Source: Cryptomeria japonica
Taxonomy: Eukaryota; Streptophyta; Pinopsida; Cupressales; Cupressaceae
Reading direction: 5' to 3'
Assembly (NCBI RefSeq): GCF_030272615.1
Contig: NC_081411.1
Location: 830,510,160 to 830,570,159, forward strand
Length of the DNA stretch: 60,000 nt
Program-made: the position numbers and the translations under genes
Notes under the pieces: generated by a model
What the model was told of the DNA's origin: nothing
Seen by the model: only the letters and a program-made list of their open reading frames with translations
Database searches by the model: none
Shown here: in pieces, positions 35,351 to 46,745 of the stretch
Numbering within the stretch: position 1 is the first letter of the stretch
Layout: every line of letters begins with the position of its first letter

Positions 35351-37369
35351 ATGTCTATTGAAACAAGATTCCAAGCACCAATGATGCAACAAAGTTTGGC
35401 GTATCAACCGATAATGCAATTGAATTTTAATCCAAGGCAATCACAATTATATCCAACCCAACAACAAGGCTATATCGATCAAACTTTTTATGATGAAACA
35501 AGTCTCCAAATACTAAAACTAGAGGAGAAACTAGCTCAAGAAAACGAGATTTTGGAACAAAGAGTGAAAAAAATTGAGAAGAATAGATCACAAATGTCCA
35601 AAGTGTTTTGAAAATTTCTAGGCCAAAATCCAAAAATTGAGCCAATTGATGTAAGATCTCTTCTTGAACGATTAGACATACCAGCTCTCCTCTCCCAAAT
35701 AGAGATGATGAAACAATTTCAAGAAAGGAGACAACATCAATTTCAACATTATGTGCCTCCACAACAAGAACAAGAAGGTGTTTACTATCAATCAAATTTT
35801 CAACCAACACAACTAATGGCTCAATTTCAACAACATATCCAACAGACACAACCAATGGTCCAACATATATAACCAATACAACCAATGGTCCAATTTCAAC
35901 AATATGTCCAACCAACTATACAATGTCCACAAATAGTTCAACCAATGGTGGAATATCAATGTTAACAACTACAACCAAACATTCAAAAACAAAGGTTGCA
36001 GCACACACCAACCCAAGTTTCAAACATGTCAGAACAATTGAACCAAGTCCAATATCAAAACATGACATCAAACCAGGACCAAATTCTTGCCAAACAAGTT
36101 CTAATTCTAGATACAACCATGTCAAAACCTCGAAAGAAAGGTGGCTTTATTGCAATGATCTTAAGGAACCTACCAAGTGAGTTCTTTGAGGAAGATCAAG
36201 ATAATACACTTATGTCTAGCAATGCCTCATCCCCCCACAAACAAATTGATTCTCTAGTGGCATCTATCCCTACACCTTTATAAGTTTCACAAGAACCTTC
36301 CATATTATCCTCATCAAAAAATACACCCAAGGATGCAATTACCCAAGGGCTATCCATAATTGATTGCCAAGATAATCCAATTCATGATGCACATCCTTGT
36401 CATGTTTCAAAAATACAAGACACAATGCCACCATGCACTTTATTGCCATTACCTGTTTTAGAGGACCCCATTCGAAGTCTCTCTTCCTCATGTTCAAGCA
36501 TTGATTCCTTGCCAGAATCCATCAAAAATGTTCAAAGTGCATTTCCTTCATGCCAAAGCATTAATCCCTTGCCAAAATCTCCCATGCATATCCAAAGTCC
36601 AACCCCATGTCAAGAGGATAATTTAGAGCATGAAGAAACATGTCTTGAAATAGATGAAGATCAAGATCCTGAAACCTTATCATCCCATCCAATTGTTGAC
36701 CAGGACCCCATGTTCCCAGACACTCATGATGATTCACTTATTCCTGTCAATTCTATCCAAGAACACAATGTCCTTTCAAATCCCATTGACATTCCACTTC
36801 CTAAGAAAGATCAAGATATCCCTCCCATCCATTCCAATGATCCCATTAAAAGTCAAGAGAAAAGCACCTTTAAAGAGGATTCCAATGATCTTCCTCCTTG
36901 TCAAGATCAAAGTATCCTTCCAAATTCATTTCCAACACAATACCCTATCATTCCTTCAGATCCCCCACAAGATCCTTTTGTTCCTCCATCTCCTTGTCTT
37001 AATGCTCCATATACACTCCAAGATTGCATTTCTTTTGATGATCCCATTATTTCTCCCATTCCATCTCTTGAAGAGCCTGTCATTGAACCATGTCCACTAC
37101 ACAATCCTAGTCCCCCTCATGATCCTAATCCCCCTCATGATTCTAACATGTCAGTGCAAGATGTTCATGAACCCCTGACATTAATAATGGGTTCTTCCAC
37201 TTTGGTGCAATCCAATCCACTTCAAGATCTCATTATTTCTCTCATATCATATCCACCTCATAATGGACTCGCATCTTCTTCCCAAAGAAAAGAGTATCCT
37301 ACAAGTCAAGATATTCATAAAGGAAATGGAGTAGACCTTGATAAGCAAGAACCCCTCCATATCAAATAA
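35351..37369 (+). pseudogene. Gln/Pro-rich ORF of the LARD-like element, unknown function
   Basis: From ATG at 35351 (MSIETRFQAPMMQQSL) one frame runs to 37369 with only four internal stops (35609, about 35870, about 35960 and 36281). Segments in order: Gln-rich N-terminus; a coiled coil (LEEKLAQENEILEQRVKKIEKN) near 35520-35585; a Gln repeat region with recurrent QPMVQ (35780-35950); a basic stretch; then a long Pro/Ser/Asp-rich, probably disordered region with repeats such as PPHDPN. No zinc knuckle or enzyme motif. Such gag-position proteins of non-autonomous elements may help assembly; this is inference. Confidence 0.6.
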
Positions 37370-37680
37370 TATACTAATGGTCATGGCTACAGAGCTCACA
37401 CTCAAGGCGTTGGTATCCCTTCAAAGTCAAAATCCAAATGTCCACCTTCCCCATCATCGCTTCCATCCATTCTAGGTCCCTATATCCCTCCATCTCCTAT
37501 GCAACATTAGCAAAGGCACACGTCTTGGATAACCTTCCATCCATCCCATAGGCCTCCATATCATTCCCATCCACACTGACATTCATTCCCTCTTCCAAGC
37601 ATTTTGGATGCCAAGTATAAAAGTCATAAGTCTAGAAATCCACATGTATTCAAGGATCAACATGTCCAATCTAATCAACA

Positions 37681-38187
37681 TGTCAAAAGAAAGAAAAATA
37701 TGATCTCTAAAGAAAAAGAAAAATCCAAAAGCTTACAAAGGCCCATTGCTCAAAACAAAAGACCAAATATATATGGGTTCCTAAATCCCTTATGCAAGCA
37801 ATGCACTCCAATGAACCACAAAAGCATAAAAAATCAAAAACCATGTGGATCCCTAAGCAACTCCTTGAAGCACAAAAGCCTAAAGAAACATCCAACTTGG
37901 CATCCAAAATTGCTATTTCTCCATCCAAACCTCTCAAATTTGTTCCTCCATCACCTTCATCATCTATTTTGGGCTCTTATGTCCCAAAATCCCAAGCTAT
38001 TCCTCCATCCAAATCTCACAATCTGAGATCCATCTTTCCTCCATCAGTCCATCACCCCTCAAGGTGTGTGCCAGTGTCAATCTTGCCAAAATTTCCATCC
38101 ACTCAAGCCCAATTCTTCCAATACCCTATTCATTATCCAATGCATATTTTCCATCCTTCGATCCCTTTGATCCCATCCTTTGCATAA
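37681..38187 (+). pseudogene. C-terminal ORF remnant with duplicated WVPK/WIPK motif
   Basis: In a different frame from the preceding ORF, this segment encodes KTKYIWVPKSLMQA, and 18 codons later KTMWIPKQLLEAQ: a clear internal duplication. A Pro/Ser-rich tail follows, ending at 38187. It may be the C-terminus of the same ancestral protein, separated by a frameshift or a spacer (37370-37680). WVPK motifs occur in plant retroelement proteins. Confidence 0.5.
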
Positions 38188-38424
38188 ATCCTTGCCTTAG
38201 TTTCATCTCATTTTCCATGTCCTTATCTTACCAACGTCTTTGAGCATACTTTTAAAGGTCATGGTCCATTTTTTTCAAGGCTACTATCCAAACAAAAAGA
38301 TGTTTGAGTCCTTCTTCCATCCCCTATCATGTGTCCATCTTCTATTGAAAAAGTCAAAATACAAAAAAAAAAAAGTGAAAAAAAAGACAAAAGAAAAAAG
38401 TAAAGCAAAAATAATTCATCCACT

Positions 38425-38500
38425 GGTGAAAACCTGGCAAACAGGCGCCTTGGGCAAGTACCGTGATGAAAACTTGGCAAACAGGCGTCATGCGTAATTT
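38425..38500 (+). repeat. Short direct repeat before the LARD 3' region
   Basis: GTGAAAACCTGGCAAACAGG and GATGAAAACTTGGCAAACAGG are near-identical copies 40 bp apart, followed by GCGCCTTGG and GCGTCATGC. They stand out by GC content and mark the change from coding-like to non-coding sequence. An A-rich run lies just upstream (38355-38400). Confidence 0.5.
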
Positions 38501-40388
38501 ATGAACTTCTTACACACCACACTTGGGGGCAGGTTTTATCTTATCATATCCTTTTGTCCTTCATTGTTCCATTATCCTATCATACCATGTCATTACCCTT
38601 CATATCCTATTGTCCCTCGTGTCCATTTCCTCTTTCCACCTTTGATCTTGACAAGGCTGAGGATCTTCATGAGCATCATGTATCTTGTTTGTAGCTTTCA
38701 GTCTATCATAGCTTTTGGTCTTTATCCATTTGCTTATTATAACCTTTCATCCATATTCCCTAGCTTATTGCAACTTTCTGCCACTATCCCGTATCCTACC
38801 TCGACCTTCAGTCCATGTCCCTTATCCATTCTTGGTCTTGCTTATCCTATCCATATCTTATCACTATCCATACAATCTATTTCATTCCTTGATCTTGATC
38901 TGACATAAGGATGTAAAATTTAAACATGGTTTCGAACACCTCTTGACATGTCCCTCATGCCATGTCACTGCTTTACATTATCATATCCAGTCTCTTGTCC
39001 CATCACATAATAGCCCTTGAAAATTGCATCTGTATTGTCTCCATGATAAAAGGCCTTTGTCTTCCCTCTATCCACCAACATTTCAGAAAGCCTATTTATT
39101 CACCTATCATATTCCTTGCCTTGCTAGACACTAGGGGCAAAATCATAAAAATTGAAAAATGTCCTGAAATAATAAAGAAAATTGAAAAAACAAATCTTGA
39201 AAACATTCAAAAACATAAAAAAATCATGTATTTATTTTTCAGCTAAAATGAAAAAATCCTAAAAATCAAATAAATGTCCTGAAAAAAAATCATAAAAATT
39301 GAAAAATGTCCTGAAAAAAAATCATAACAATCAAATAACGTCCTGAAATAATCCAAAAAAAATCATATAATGTCCTTAAAAAATCCAAAAAAAATCAAAT
39401 AATGTCTTGAAAAAATCCAAAAAAATCAAACAATGTCCTGAAAAAATGAACAAAAATAATAATTTCAAAACATTAAATCCAAAAACATGCATTTTGCAAT
39501 AAATGATCCCTTTGTGCATAGACAGATCGCTGAGCATACATCCAACGACAATTAATCAAACATTGTGCTTCACTGTAAATCACACATTAACAGATGAACT
39601 TTTTCAATCAAACCAGACATTCAAACTGATCACAGTTGTCATCAATCGAACGTTAACATCAATATCATTTGTCCTTGTCACTGCTATCATGGGTCTTATA
39701 CCGGGTGTGGTATGCTCGAAACTAGACTGTCCTGTCTTAGACGGGGTACCTCATTCCCTAGAACCAGAGAACATGATCATTCTTGTTTTCCACTTTTGAC
39801 AATGATGATCAGAATGTTTGTTTGACTTGTTTGAATTTGCGAGTCTTATCTTTTTATTGATTTATTTTTGTCTTTGACCATGTTCCTATGTTGCTCGATG
39901 ATGTCACTAAGTGATTTAGAATGGTCGAGATGGCTCATGGTTCTTTATTATTTTTGTCTTCTATTTGTGGAGTGTTTCATAACATTCTGGGGCAAGTTTG
40001 TCTTAGGATTTTTGAACCATTCCTTGTCTGTGAACATGTCTGTCTTATGCAAAGGGATTGCATTATCGCTCTGGCCTTCATTGCCATTTTGCGCCGCATC
40101 CATTTTGCCATATCAAATAAAGGTTCTCACCTACTTATGTGCATATGTGAAAGCAAGTTTTCCTTCATCTCTAATTGTCCTCTATCTAATTTATTCTTAC
40201 TAACATTTCTTCTGTCAGTCTTGGCAATTCGTTCGATCCTATCATCTTCTGTCATTCTTATCGATCAATTGGCCTATTTTCTGGATGTTTCTAGCCAATT
40301 CCTCAAGGGGGCGTGCATATGTCATCGTTATTGTCTAGGGCATTTTCATTATTGTTCTTTGAAACAACGCTTAAAATCGCATTGTCTC
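38501..40388 (+). other. LARD 3' non-coding region
   Basis: Pyrimidine-rich (CCATATCC, TTATCC) to about 38900, then a tandem repeat (separate entry). The part from 39480 to 40388 has scattered open frames without domains. No polymerase motif in any frame. Confidence 0.45.
39130..39450 (+). repeat. A-rich tandem repeat, unit about 30-45 bp
   Basis: At least seven copies of ATGTCCTGAAAAAATCCAAA-like units joined by AAAAATCATAAAAATTG. Point changes and length differences in the A-runs separate copies. Confidence 0.7.
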
Positions 40389-40402
40389 AAAGAGGGGCAA
40401 AA
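40389..40402 (+). other. LARD polypurine tract
   Basis: AAAGAGGGGCAAAA directly precedes the 3' LTR (TGTAGACG). Confidence 0.65.
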
Positions 40403-41741
40403 TGTAGACGTCTAAAAATGGTCAACGCTTGCGGAGTCATACTTTAACATTGGCGCATTGCCTTATTTTAGGTTTTTGCATCGTATTAACATTTCTTCTA
40501 TGTTGCATACTTGGTCTTTATCATTTACGAGCATTGAGTCCTTCTTTTGCATTCCTCATTTTTATCGCTTTTGAATTAGGGTTTTGTCCTCTTATCAATC
40601 TTGTCATTTTGTGATCGATTTGTCATCGATCCTCATCCTTGTCAATCTCGTCAATTTTGTGGTCGATTTGTCATTGATCCTTGTCCTCTTCAATCATGTC
40701 AATTGGCGCATATCAATTTGGTCTCTTTAGCAATGTTGGTCAATTTGTCAATCAATCTCAATTGTTTATCAATCAAATCATTTATCAACATTGGTCTTTT
40801 ATCAAGTCAGAAATCATGATTAAATCGACCCTACATCAATTATCTTTTGTCAGGACCTAATTGTCGTCCTTGCATTTCTAATTCATCTTCTAAGATTTTA
40901 TGATTAATTCATTTAATCTTGTTTGTCATTTCTCCCTCTAGGATTAATAAATTATTTATTTATCCTAAGTCTTCGTGTCACAATTAAATGTTTATTTAAT
41001 TGGCTAACTAATTATTCCTCTTTTCGTGAATTAATTAATAAATGACAAATTATTAACTAATTTACCTAATTTTCCAATTCACCTAATTTCTAATTTTCAT
41101 CATTTCTAATTTCCACCTATTTTCTAATTTCCTAATTTCAATTTCCACCTAATTAATTTCTCTCTAGTTTCTCCCTATTTTTGTGCTTCGGTGGAAGCAT
41201 GAATTTCTCATGCGTCATACTTTTGGCATAGCAAGATGTCATAAGCTTTTAGTCCTCTAACCATTGCATTGGCAATATGTCATAATTCATGACATAGAAG
41301 GTGTCATAACCTTCCTCTTTCCACTCAATTGTGCCATTTTCGAAATCAATTGCCTCTAATATCAATGTCATGCTAATTTGATCTTTTCTCCAATTTGTCT
41401 ATAAATTGGATGAATTTCTTCAATCAAGATCCCTACTACCTGGTCGAATCAATCACACTTTGAGTATTCTTGCATTACTTGTCAATCTTGCTTTCACATT
41501 AGGTTTATGAACTTGTAGGTGAGATCCACAAACAAAGCTATTTGAAGAAGAAAGAAGGACAATGGAGCCACATGAAGGAGACATTCAGATCTGCATTTGG
41601 TTTGCTTAGTTTTCAATCTTGAATGTTTTCCTTTCATGTCTTTATTGAGTGTGTTTAGGATTGATCATTGCATTTGAGCTTTCGTGATTGAGCTAGATTA
41701 ATATTGATTTGCTTGTGATGATTTCCGATTTCCTAGCTACA
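40403..41741 (+). repeat. 3' LTR of the nested LARD-like element
   Basis: 1339 bp, TG...CA, aligned over its full length with the 5' LTR apart from a 27-bp segment (about 40452-40480) missing there. TATA box at 41400-41406. Confidence 0.9.
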
Positions 41742-44700
41742 TAAGGTACCTCACATTTACATAGGTGATGATACACAAGAAGAGGTTGAAGGGAAAGGTT
41801 TAGTTGACATGGATGATGGAACATTTGAGAATGTTCTCTATGTTCCTAACTTGTCTACCAACCTTCTCTCTATCTACCAAATCACTCACTATGGGAATGG
41901 GAAAAAGGTTGAGTTTACACCAGATTCAGTTGTGGTAAAGGAACTTGATGATGATGCCTTGGTAGAAGTGGGACAAGTCAATGACAACTCAAGGTTTTAT
42001 TCATTCTCCCACTTTGTGCCAAGTTCACCTTCTAGGGCCTTGCTTACTCATTCAAATTCTGAAAGTAAGCTATGGCATGAGCGGTTTGGTCACCTCAACT
42101 ACCGCTATCTTTAGTAGCTCAGCACTAAAGACATGGTCACAGGTCTACCTTGAATCAGTTTTCAGAGGGTGTATGTTCAGGGTGTTCCATGGGCAAGCAT
42201 CCCGAGGAGAAGTTTGATAAGGGGAAAGCTTGGAGAGCTTTGGAAGTTCTTCAACTTGTTCACAGTGATGTAGCAAGTCCATTTCCAACACCTTCATTTA
42301 GCAAGGCCCGCTATGTCCTCACCTTCATTGATGACTACTCCAGTTTCACTTGGGTCTACTTTCTTATTCATAAGAGTGAAGTATTTGATAGATTTCAGGA
42401 CTTCAAGACTTGTGTGGAATAGAAATCCGGGAAAGTGGTCAAGATTCTTTGTACAGATAATGGAAGTGAATATGTGAACAAAAGACTTGAGGATTTTTGT
42501 ACATTTAAGGGAATTGATCTTCAGCATTATGTTTCATACACTTCACAATAGAACGGAGTTGCAAAACACAAGAATAGAACTCTCAAAGAAATGGCTAGCT
42601 GTATGATACATGCACATTCTCTTGATCCTGCCTTTTGGGCCGAGGCTATCAGTTGTGCCACACACATCCTAAATCAGGTTCCTCACAAATCTTTGCAAGC
42701 TATTACTCCTTTTGAGGCTTGGGCTCGTAGGAAACTAATTGTGAGATATTTTAGAGTCTTTGGGTGTCCAGCATTAGCTCTCATACCTCCGCAGAAATGC
42801 AAGGCATTGGAACCTCAGATTTGGCCTTGCATATTTGTTGGATATCCTAAGGGTGTTAAGGCATATAAATTGATGGATCCTGAGACACATGAGGTGTTCA
42901 TTGAGAGGAGTGTTCACTTTGAGGAAAGCTCTCCTAGCTTAGCCTCTCTACCTCCTCCACCTTCCTCCAGTGTGGATAGTGATGTTAGTGATTTGGATGA
43001 TGAGACTCCTTCAACTCTGACTCACAGGGTTACACCTCCGTAGGGTCCACTTACAATTGAGGAGCCTCATTCTCCACCTCCACCTAGACCTCATTGGGCT
43101 CGATAGAAACTTGAGTCTGTGGGTTCTCTTGTTGGGGATCCTTCAAATACACAAAGAACTCGATCACAGCATCAGGATCTACCACATGCATTCATTGCTA
43201 CCACTTCCAATCCATGGACATTTAGAGAAGCATCAAGGGTTCCAAAGTGGGACCAAGCTATGGAGGAAGAGTATAGTTCCTTGATGAGGAACAACACATG
43301 GGATTTAGTCCATCTCCTTAAGGGGAGAAAGATGGTTTGATGTAAGTGGATCTATCAGACCAAGTTTGCAGCAGATGGTAGTGTGGATAAGTATAAGGCT
43401 CGGCTTGTTGTGAAAGGTTTCTCTCAGGTTGCAGGTGTTGACTATACTAAGACCTTTGCACCCATAGCCAAGATGAACTCCATTCATTTGACACTTGCTA
43501 TTGCTACAACACATGGTTGGGCTATACATCAGATGGATGTGAAGAGTTCTTTTCTTCATGGTGATCTTGATGAGGAGATTTATATGGAGCAGCCACAAGG
43601 TTTCATCCAAGATACTTCTTTGGTTTGCAGACTAAGGAAATCTCTCTATGGCCTTAAGCAGGCCCCCAGGGCTTGTTATGCCAAGATGGATTCCTTTCTT
43701 CTCTCTGCAGGGTTCACCAGGTGTCATTCTGATCTGAATGTCTACATTTTGTGATAGGATGACTCTCGCTTGATACTTGTGCTCTATTTTGATGACTTGA
43801 TCATTACAGGGAGTACTACATCCATCATTAGTAGGGTCAAATCTGCTTTGCATGACAGATTTGCTATGATTGACTTGGGTCTTTTGCACTACTTTCTTGG
43901 GATAGAGATTTCACAGTCACCTTCTAGGATTACACTATCACAGCCCAAGTATGCTCTTGATCTACTTGCATGCTTTCATATGGCTGATTGTAGGCCTGCA
44001 TCGACTCCCTTTCTTTTAGGAGTCAAGCTTGAGGCTCAGTGTTCTTCTCCACTAGTTGATGCCACTTTGTATCGTCAGCTAGTGGGTAGTCTCATCTACT
44101 TGACCCATACATGCCCTGATATTTCATTGGCGGTTGGCATGGTTTCTCACTTCATGCAGGAACCACATGAGCTTCATTGGAAAGCCACCAAACGTATCCT
44201 TCATTACATCCAGTGTACACATCACTATGGGATTCACTATGTAGTAGGAACAGGACTTCGTTTGGTTGGTTACAGAAACTCTGATTGGGATGGCAATCTT
44301 GATGATCGCAAGTCTACTTCCAGTTACAGTTTTCACCTTGGTTCGGGCCCCATTTGTTGGCAGAGCAAGAAGCAACATGCTATTGCTCTCTCTTCGACTG
44401 AGGCTGAGTATCGAGGTGCTGTGAATGCAGTGACTAAGACCATTTGGCTCCAACAGATTCTCACAAAGTTTGGATTCACCACTCCACGGTCGACAATTCT
44501 ACATTGTGACAATCAGAGTGCTATTGCAATCTCGAAGAACCTGGTCCAGTAATAGTGGACCAAACACATCGAGATTCATATGCACTATATCTGAGATCTC
44601 ATTCAGGAGTAGGTCATTGATTTGTAGTATTGTCCTATAGCGGAGCAGGTTGCTGACATATTCACCAAACCTTTCACTGAGAGCAAGTTCCAGCGGTTGT

Positions 44701-44747
44701 GAGCTCTCTTGGGGGTGCGAGATGTGTCATTAGGGGGGGTCAGTTGA
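41742..44747 (+). pseudogene. Copia pol: integrase, reverse transcriptase, RNase H
   Basis: Domains in order: protease tail/pre-integrase (VDMDDGTFENVLYVPNLSTN); zinc motif (LWHERFGHLNYRYL, then CSGC near 42170); integrase core with HSDVASPF (about 42260) and TDNGSEY (about 42456); RT with YFDDL at 43785-43799 (YVDD in most relatives); RNase H with SSTEAEYRGA (about 44392) and HCDNQSAIAISKN (about 44502). The third integrase acid is Lys (42564-42566, GVAKHKN where relatives have GVAERKN). There is one frameshift near 42150 and about 14 in-frame stops, e.g. 42112, 42420, 42549, 43041, 43104, 43338, 43752, 44550, 44592, 44610, 44625 and 44700. The natural stop is probably 44745-44747. Inactive. 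Confidence 0.93.
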
Positions 44748-45007
44748 CTTCTCCTTCCTCTCTTATGGGGGGGACTTTTTCCTCTTTGAGGTTTTATCCA
44801 TCTTCTTTGAGAGTCTTTTGTACTTTCATCTCTCTTTTGGGGGGGAGTTTTTTCCCACTAGGTTTTCTCTTTTTCTCTATTTGTGAGAGATTGCATTGCA
44901 TAGTTTTTCTTGCATTTGCATATTGTACATGGGTACCTATCATGGCCTAATAGTCAAGACCCATCTTGCATTGTTGACTTGAGTCTTCATTCCCCTAAGT
45001 TGCACTT

Positions 45008-45016
45008 AAGGGGGGG
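45008..45016 (+). other. Copia polypurine tract
   Basis: AAGGGGGGG-type purine run directly before the 3' LTR; it primes plus-strand DNA synthesis in LTR elements. Other G-runs at 44731-44739 and 44767-44774 lie in the 3' untranslated region. Confidence 0.75.
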
Positions 45017-45467
45017 TGTTGGTGTAAATAAATATTCATTTTGGATATTATTACACTTTACTTAAGTTAACTTAGGATAATGCATCTCTTCGTAGTTTGG
45101 ACTTGAGACACTTAGGGAAGTGTGCACATAGGGGTAGAGCTTGTAGGAGAAATTCCACCTTTTGTGGTCTTATTTTGCTATTACACTCCACATTCGGTGG
45201 GTCATCCACCTCTTGTGGAATACTATATTATTTCTCCTACCTACCCCTAGTATTTCTTACCTACCCTTGTTTCTCATTGAACCACATGTCATGATTATGT
45301 GCTCGTACATCCATATGGCCTTGCCCATATAAGCAGGCATATATTCATTGTATTGGTGAATCCAGTTGATCATTTGCATATTGATGAGAATACAGTTTGT
45401 TCTTATCATTCTATTGTCTCTCTTTTTATGCTTTTCATTGTGCCCTTGATCTTGGCAAAATCCTACA
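45017..45467 (+). repeat. 3' LTR of the copia element
   Basis: 451 bp, same length as the 5' LTR with about 3 percent difference by eye; ends CCTACA, followed by the target duplication ATTTT. Confidence 0.93.
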
Positions 45468-45508
45468 ATTTTGTATACTTTGATTCCTTTATTCTTTGCC
45501 ATTGTTGC

Positions 45509-45521
45509 AAAAAGGGGGAGA
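45509..45521 (+). other. Polypurine tract of the 21460-46745 element
   Basis: AAAAAGGGGGAGA, followed by TG. It lies 37 bp right of the copia target duplication, so the copia element landed just upstream of it. Confidence 0.65.
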
Positions 45522-45522
45522 A

Positions 45523-46745
45523 TGAATGTATAGTGTATCAGACATATGAGGAGGAATGACTATAGAGGCAGAGTAGTACCACAAGAGAGGCAGAGTAGTA
45601 CTGGTAGAGTGGCAGAGTAGTATCAGCAGAAAAGGTAGTACTAGTAGAGAATGATGGGAACAAGGGGAGAATTAGCAGGAATAGAAGATATCATCATAGC
45701 TGATCGAAAAATGATCATAGTGGATTGGTAAGGAATAGGGGACTAAAAGCTTTGACCGGTGAGAAAATTTACTAAAAGCAACTCATAATTGACTTGAGTA
45801 AAGAAGGTTCACCGATATAAAGAAAACAACCGGTAGCAAATCACAATGGTGAAATGTAGATCTGATCAATTTAGAAAGTTCTAGTTGAAATCAAAGTGTT
45901 TGCTAGAGAACCGACAAGACTTGTGGCATGAATGGATAGTACCACCAGTATAATTGGTGAGATTTGATGAACGAATAGATTGGCCCATAAAATGATTTTT
46001 TGAGTTCGAGTCTTTTAGGGAAAACTTGTGCCAAGATTGAAGACAACTATATACATGTTTTTCATCTTGAATTTGAAGAGTTGATGGAGTTGTTAGTGGA
46101 TTGAGGTTGAAAACTAGAGTAAGGTGAAGAACAAGCCAAGTACAAAAGGGTTCCTCATGAATCGGTGAATTCATCACCAAGCAGAGATTGAAGCAGATAC
46201 ATAATGGATCTATTCGACAAAAGGGTGTCATCATCAGATCAATGATTTATTTCTCTCTAATAATTGCAATAGATTAAATCCCTTAACATGGTGAACCTTA
46301 ACTGGTTCTATTTGTAAAATTCCCTAATAGGGTCATTTCATAGAGGAAGTGTAAAATCATTTTGCAAGATGAATCTTAACAGATTCCAAAGTATTCTTAA
46401 CATGATACCAATCATCTTTAATAGGGTGATGTTCTTAGAAGGAACAAGATTGTAAGCTCTTAACCGGACACTCTTTTTCACTACAGTAAAAGAGATTGTG
46501 GGTTATCCCCACTGTGGTTTTCTCCCTCTAACCGAGGGTTTCCACATATAATTGCTGGTGATATATGATGGTTTCTTGATGCGTGTAAATCTCTTTCCTT
46601 CAATGTTCTTGTCTTCATGATTAATGCAATGTTTAAAGTTAATTTGAGAATGGTAGTTGCAGACCGGTTAGATAGAAAGTTTAATTATATATAAATTGTT
46701 TTTACTGATTCACCCCACTACTCAGTCATCGGTTAATATCTAACA
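45523..46745 (+). repeat. 3' LTR of the 21460-46745 element
   Basis: Starts after the polypurine tract and ends AATATCTAACA. It aligns with 21535-22596 from about 45690. The first 165 bp carry a minisatellite (AGGCAGAGTAGTAC, about four copies at 45565-45650) that is absent from the 5' LTR, so the two LTR starts differ. Confidence 0.65.

Larger units (their letters stand above)
31945..41741 (+). mobile_element. Nested non-autonomous LTR retrotransposon (LARD-like), 9.8 kb
   Basis: LTRs 31945-33256 (1312 bp) and 40403-41741 (1339 bp) start TGTAGACG and end AGCTACA. The target duplication TAAGG is at 31940-31944 and 41742-41746. The 5' LTR lacks 27 bp present in the 3' LTR. The 7.1 kb interior has a primer-like site, a Gln/Pro-rich ORF and simple repeats, but no RT, integrase, RNase H or protease motif in any frame. 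A related LTR on the minus strand lies at 17878-19156. Its primer site resembles those of the gypsy-like elements at the right end, so a gypsy-type helper is likely; that is inference. Confidence 0.9.
29012..45467 (+). mobile_element. Ty1-copia retrotransposon, interrupted by a nested LTR element
   Basis: The LTRs are 29012-29462 and 45017-45467, both 451 bp, with about 15 differences by eye. The target duplication ATTTT is at 29007-29011 and 45468-45472. Order: LTR, primer site, 1.4 kb leader, gag, protease, (nested element 31945-41741), integrase, RT, RNase H, polypurine tract, LTR. Integrase before RT defines the copia superfamily. Without the nested element it is about 6.66 kb. It inserted just after the stop of the preceding accessory ORF and just before the polypurine tract of its host element. 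Confidence 0.95.
21460..46745 (+). mobile_element. Polymerase-less LTR retrotransposon with accessory ORFs, split by a copia element
   Basis: Related LTRs lie at 21460-22596 and about 45523-46745. A primer site TGGTATCAAAT lies at 22599 and a polypurine tract AAAAAGGGGGAGA at 45509-45521. The target duplication is TCATT (21455-21459) / TCGTT (46746-46750), one mismatch. The internal region, after removing the copia insertion, holds a zinc-knuckle gag-like ORF, a 761-codon frame of unknown function and a second unknown ORF. I find no protease, integrase, RT or RNase H. It is therefore a large non-autonomous derivative, probably of the copia type given its primer site. Confidence 0.7.

Noticed and set aside
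36907-37104. Minus-strand Gly/Ser-rich frame
   Set aside because: Antisense of the Pro-rich LARD ORF.
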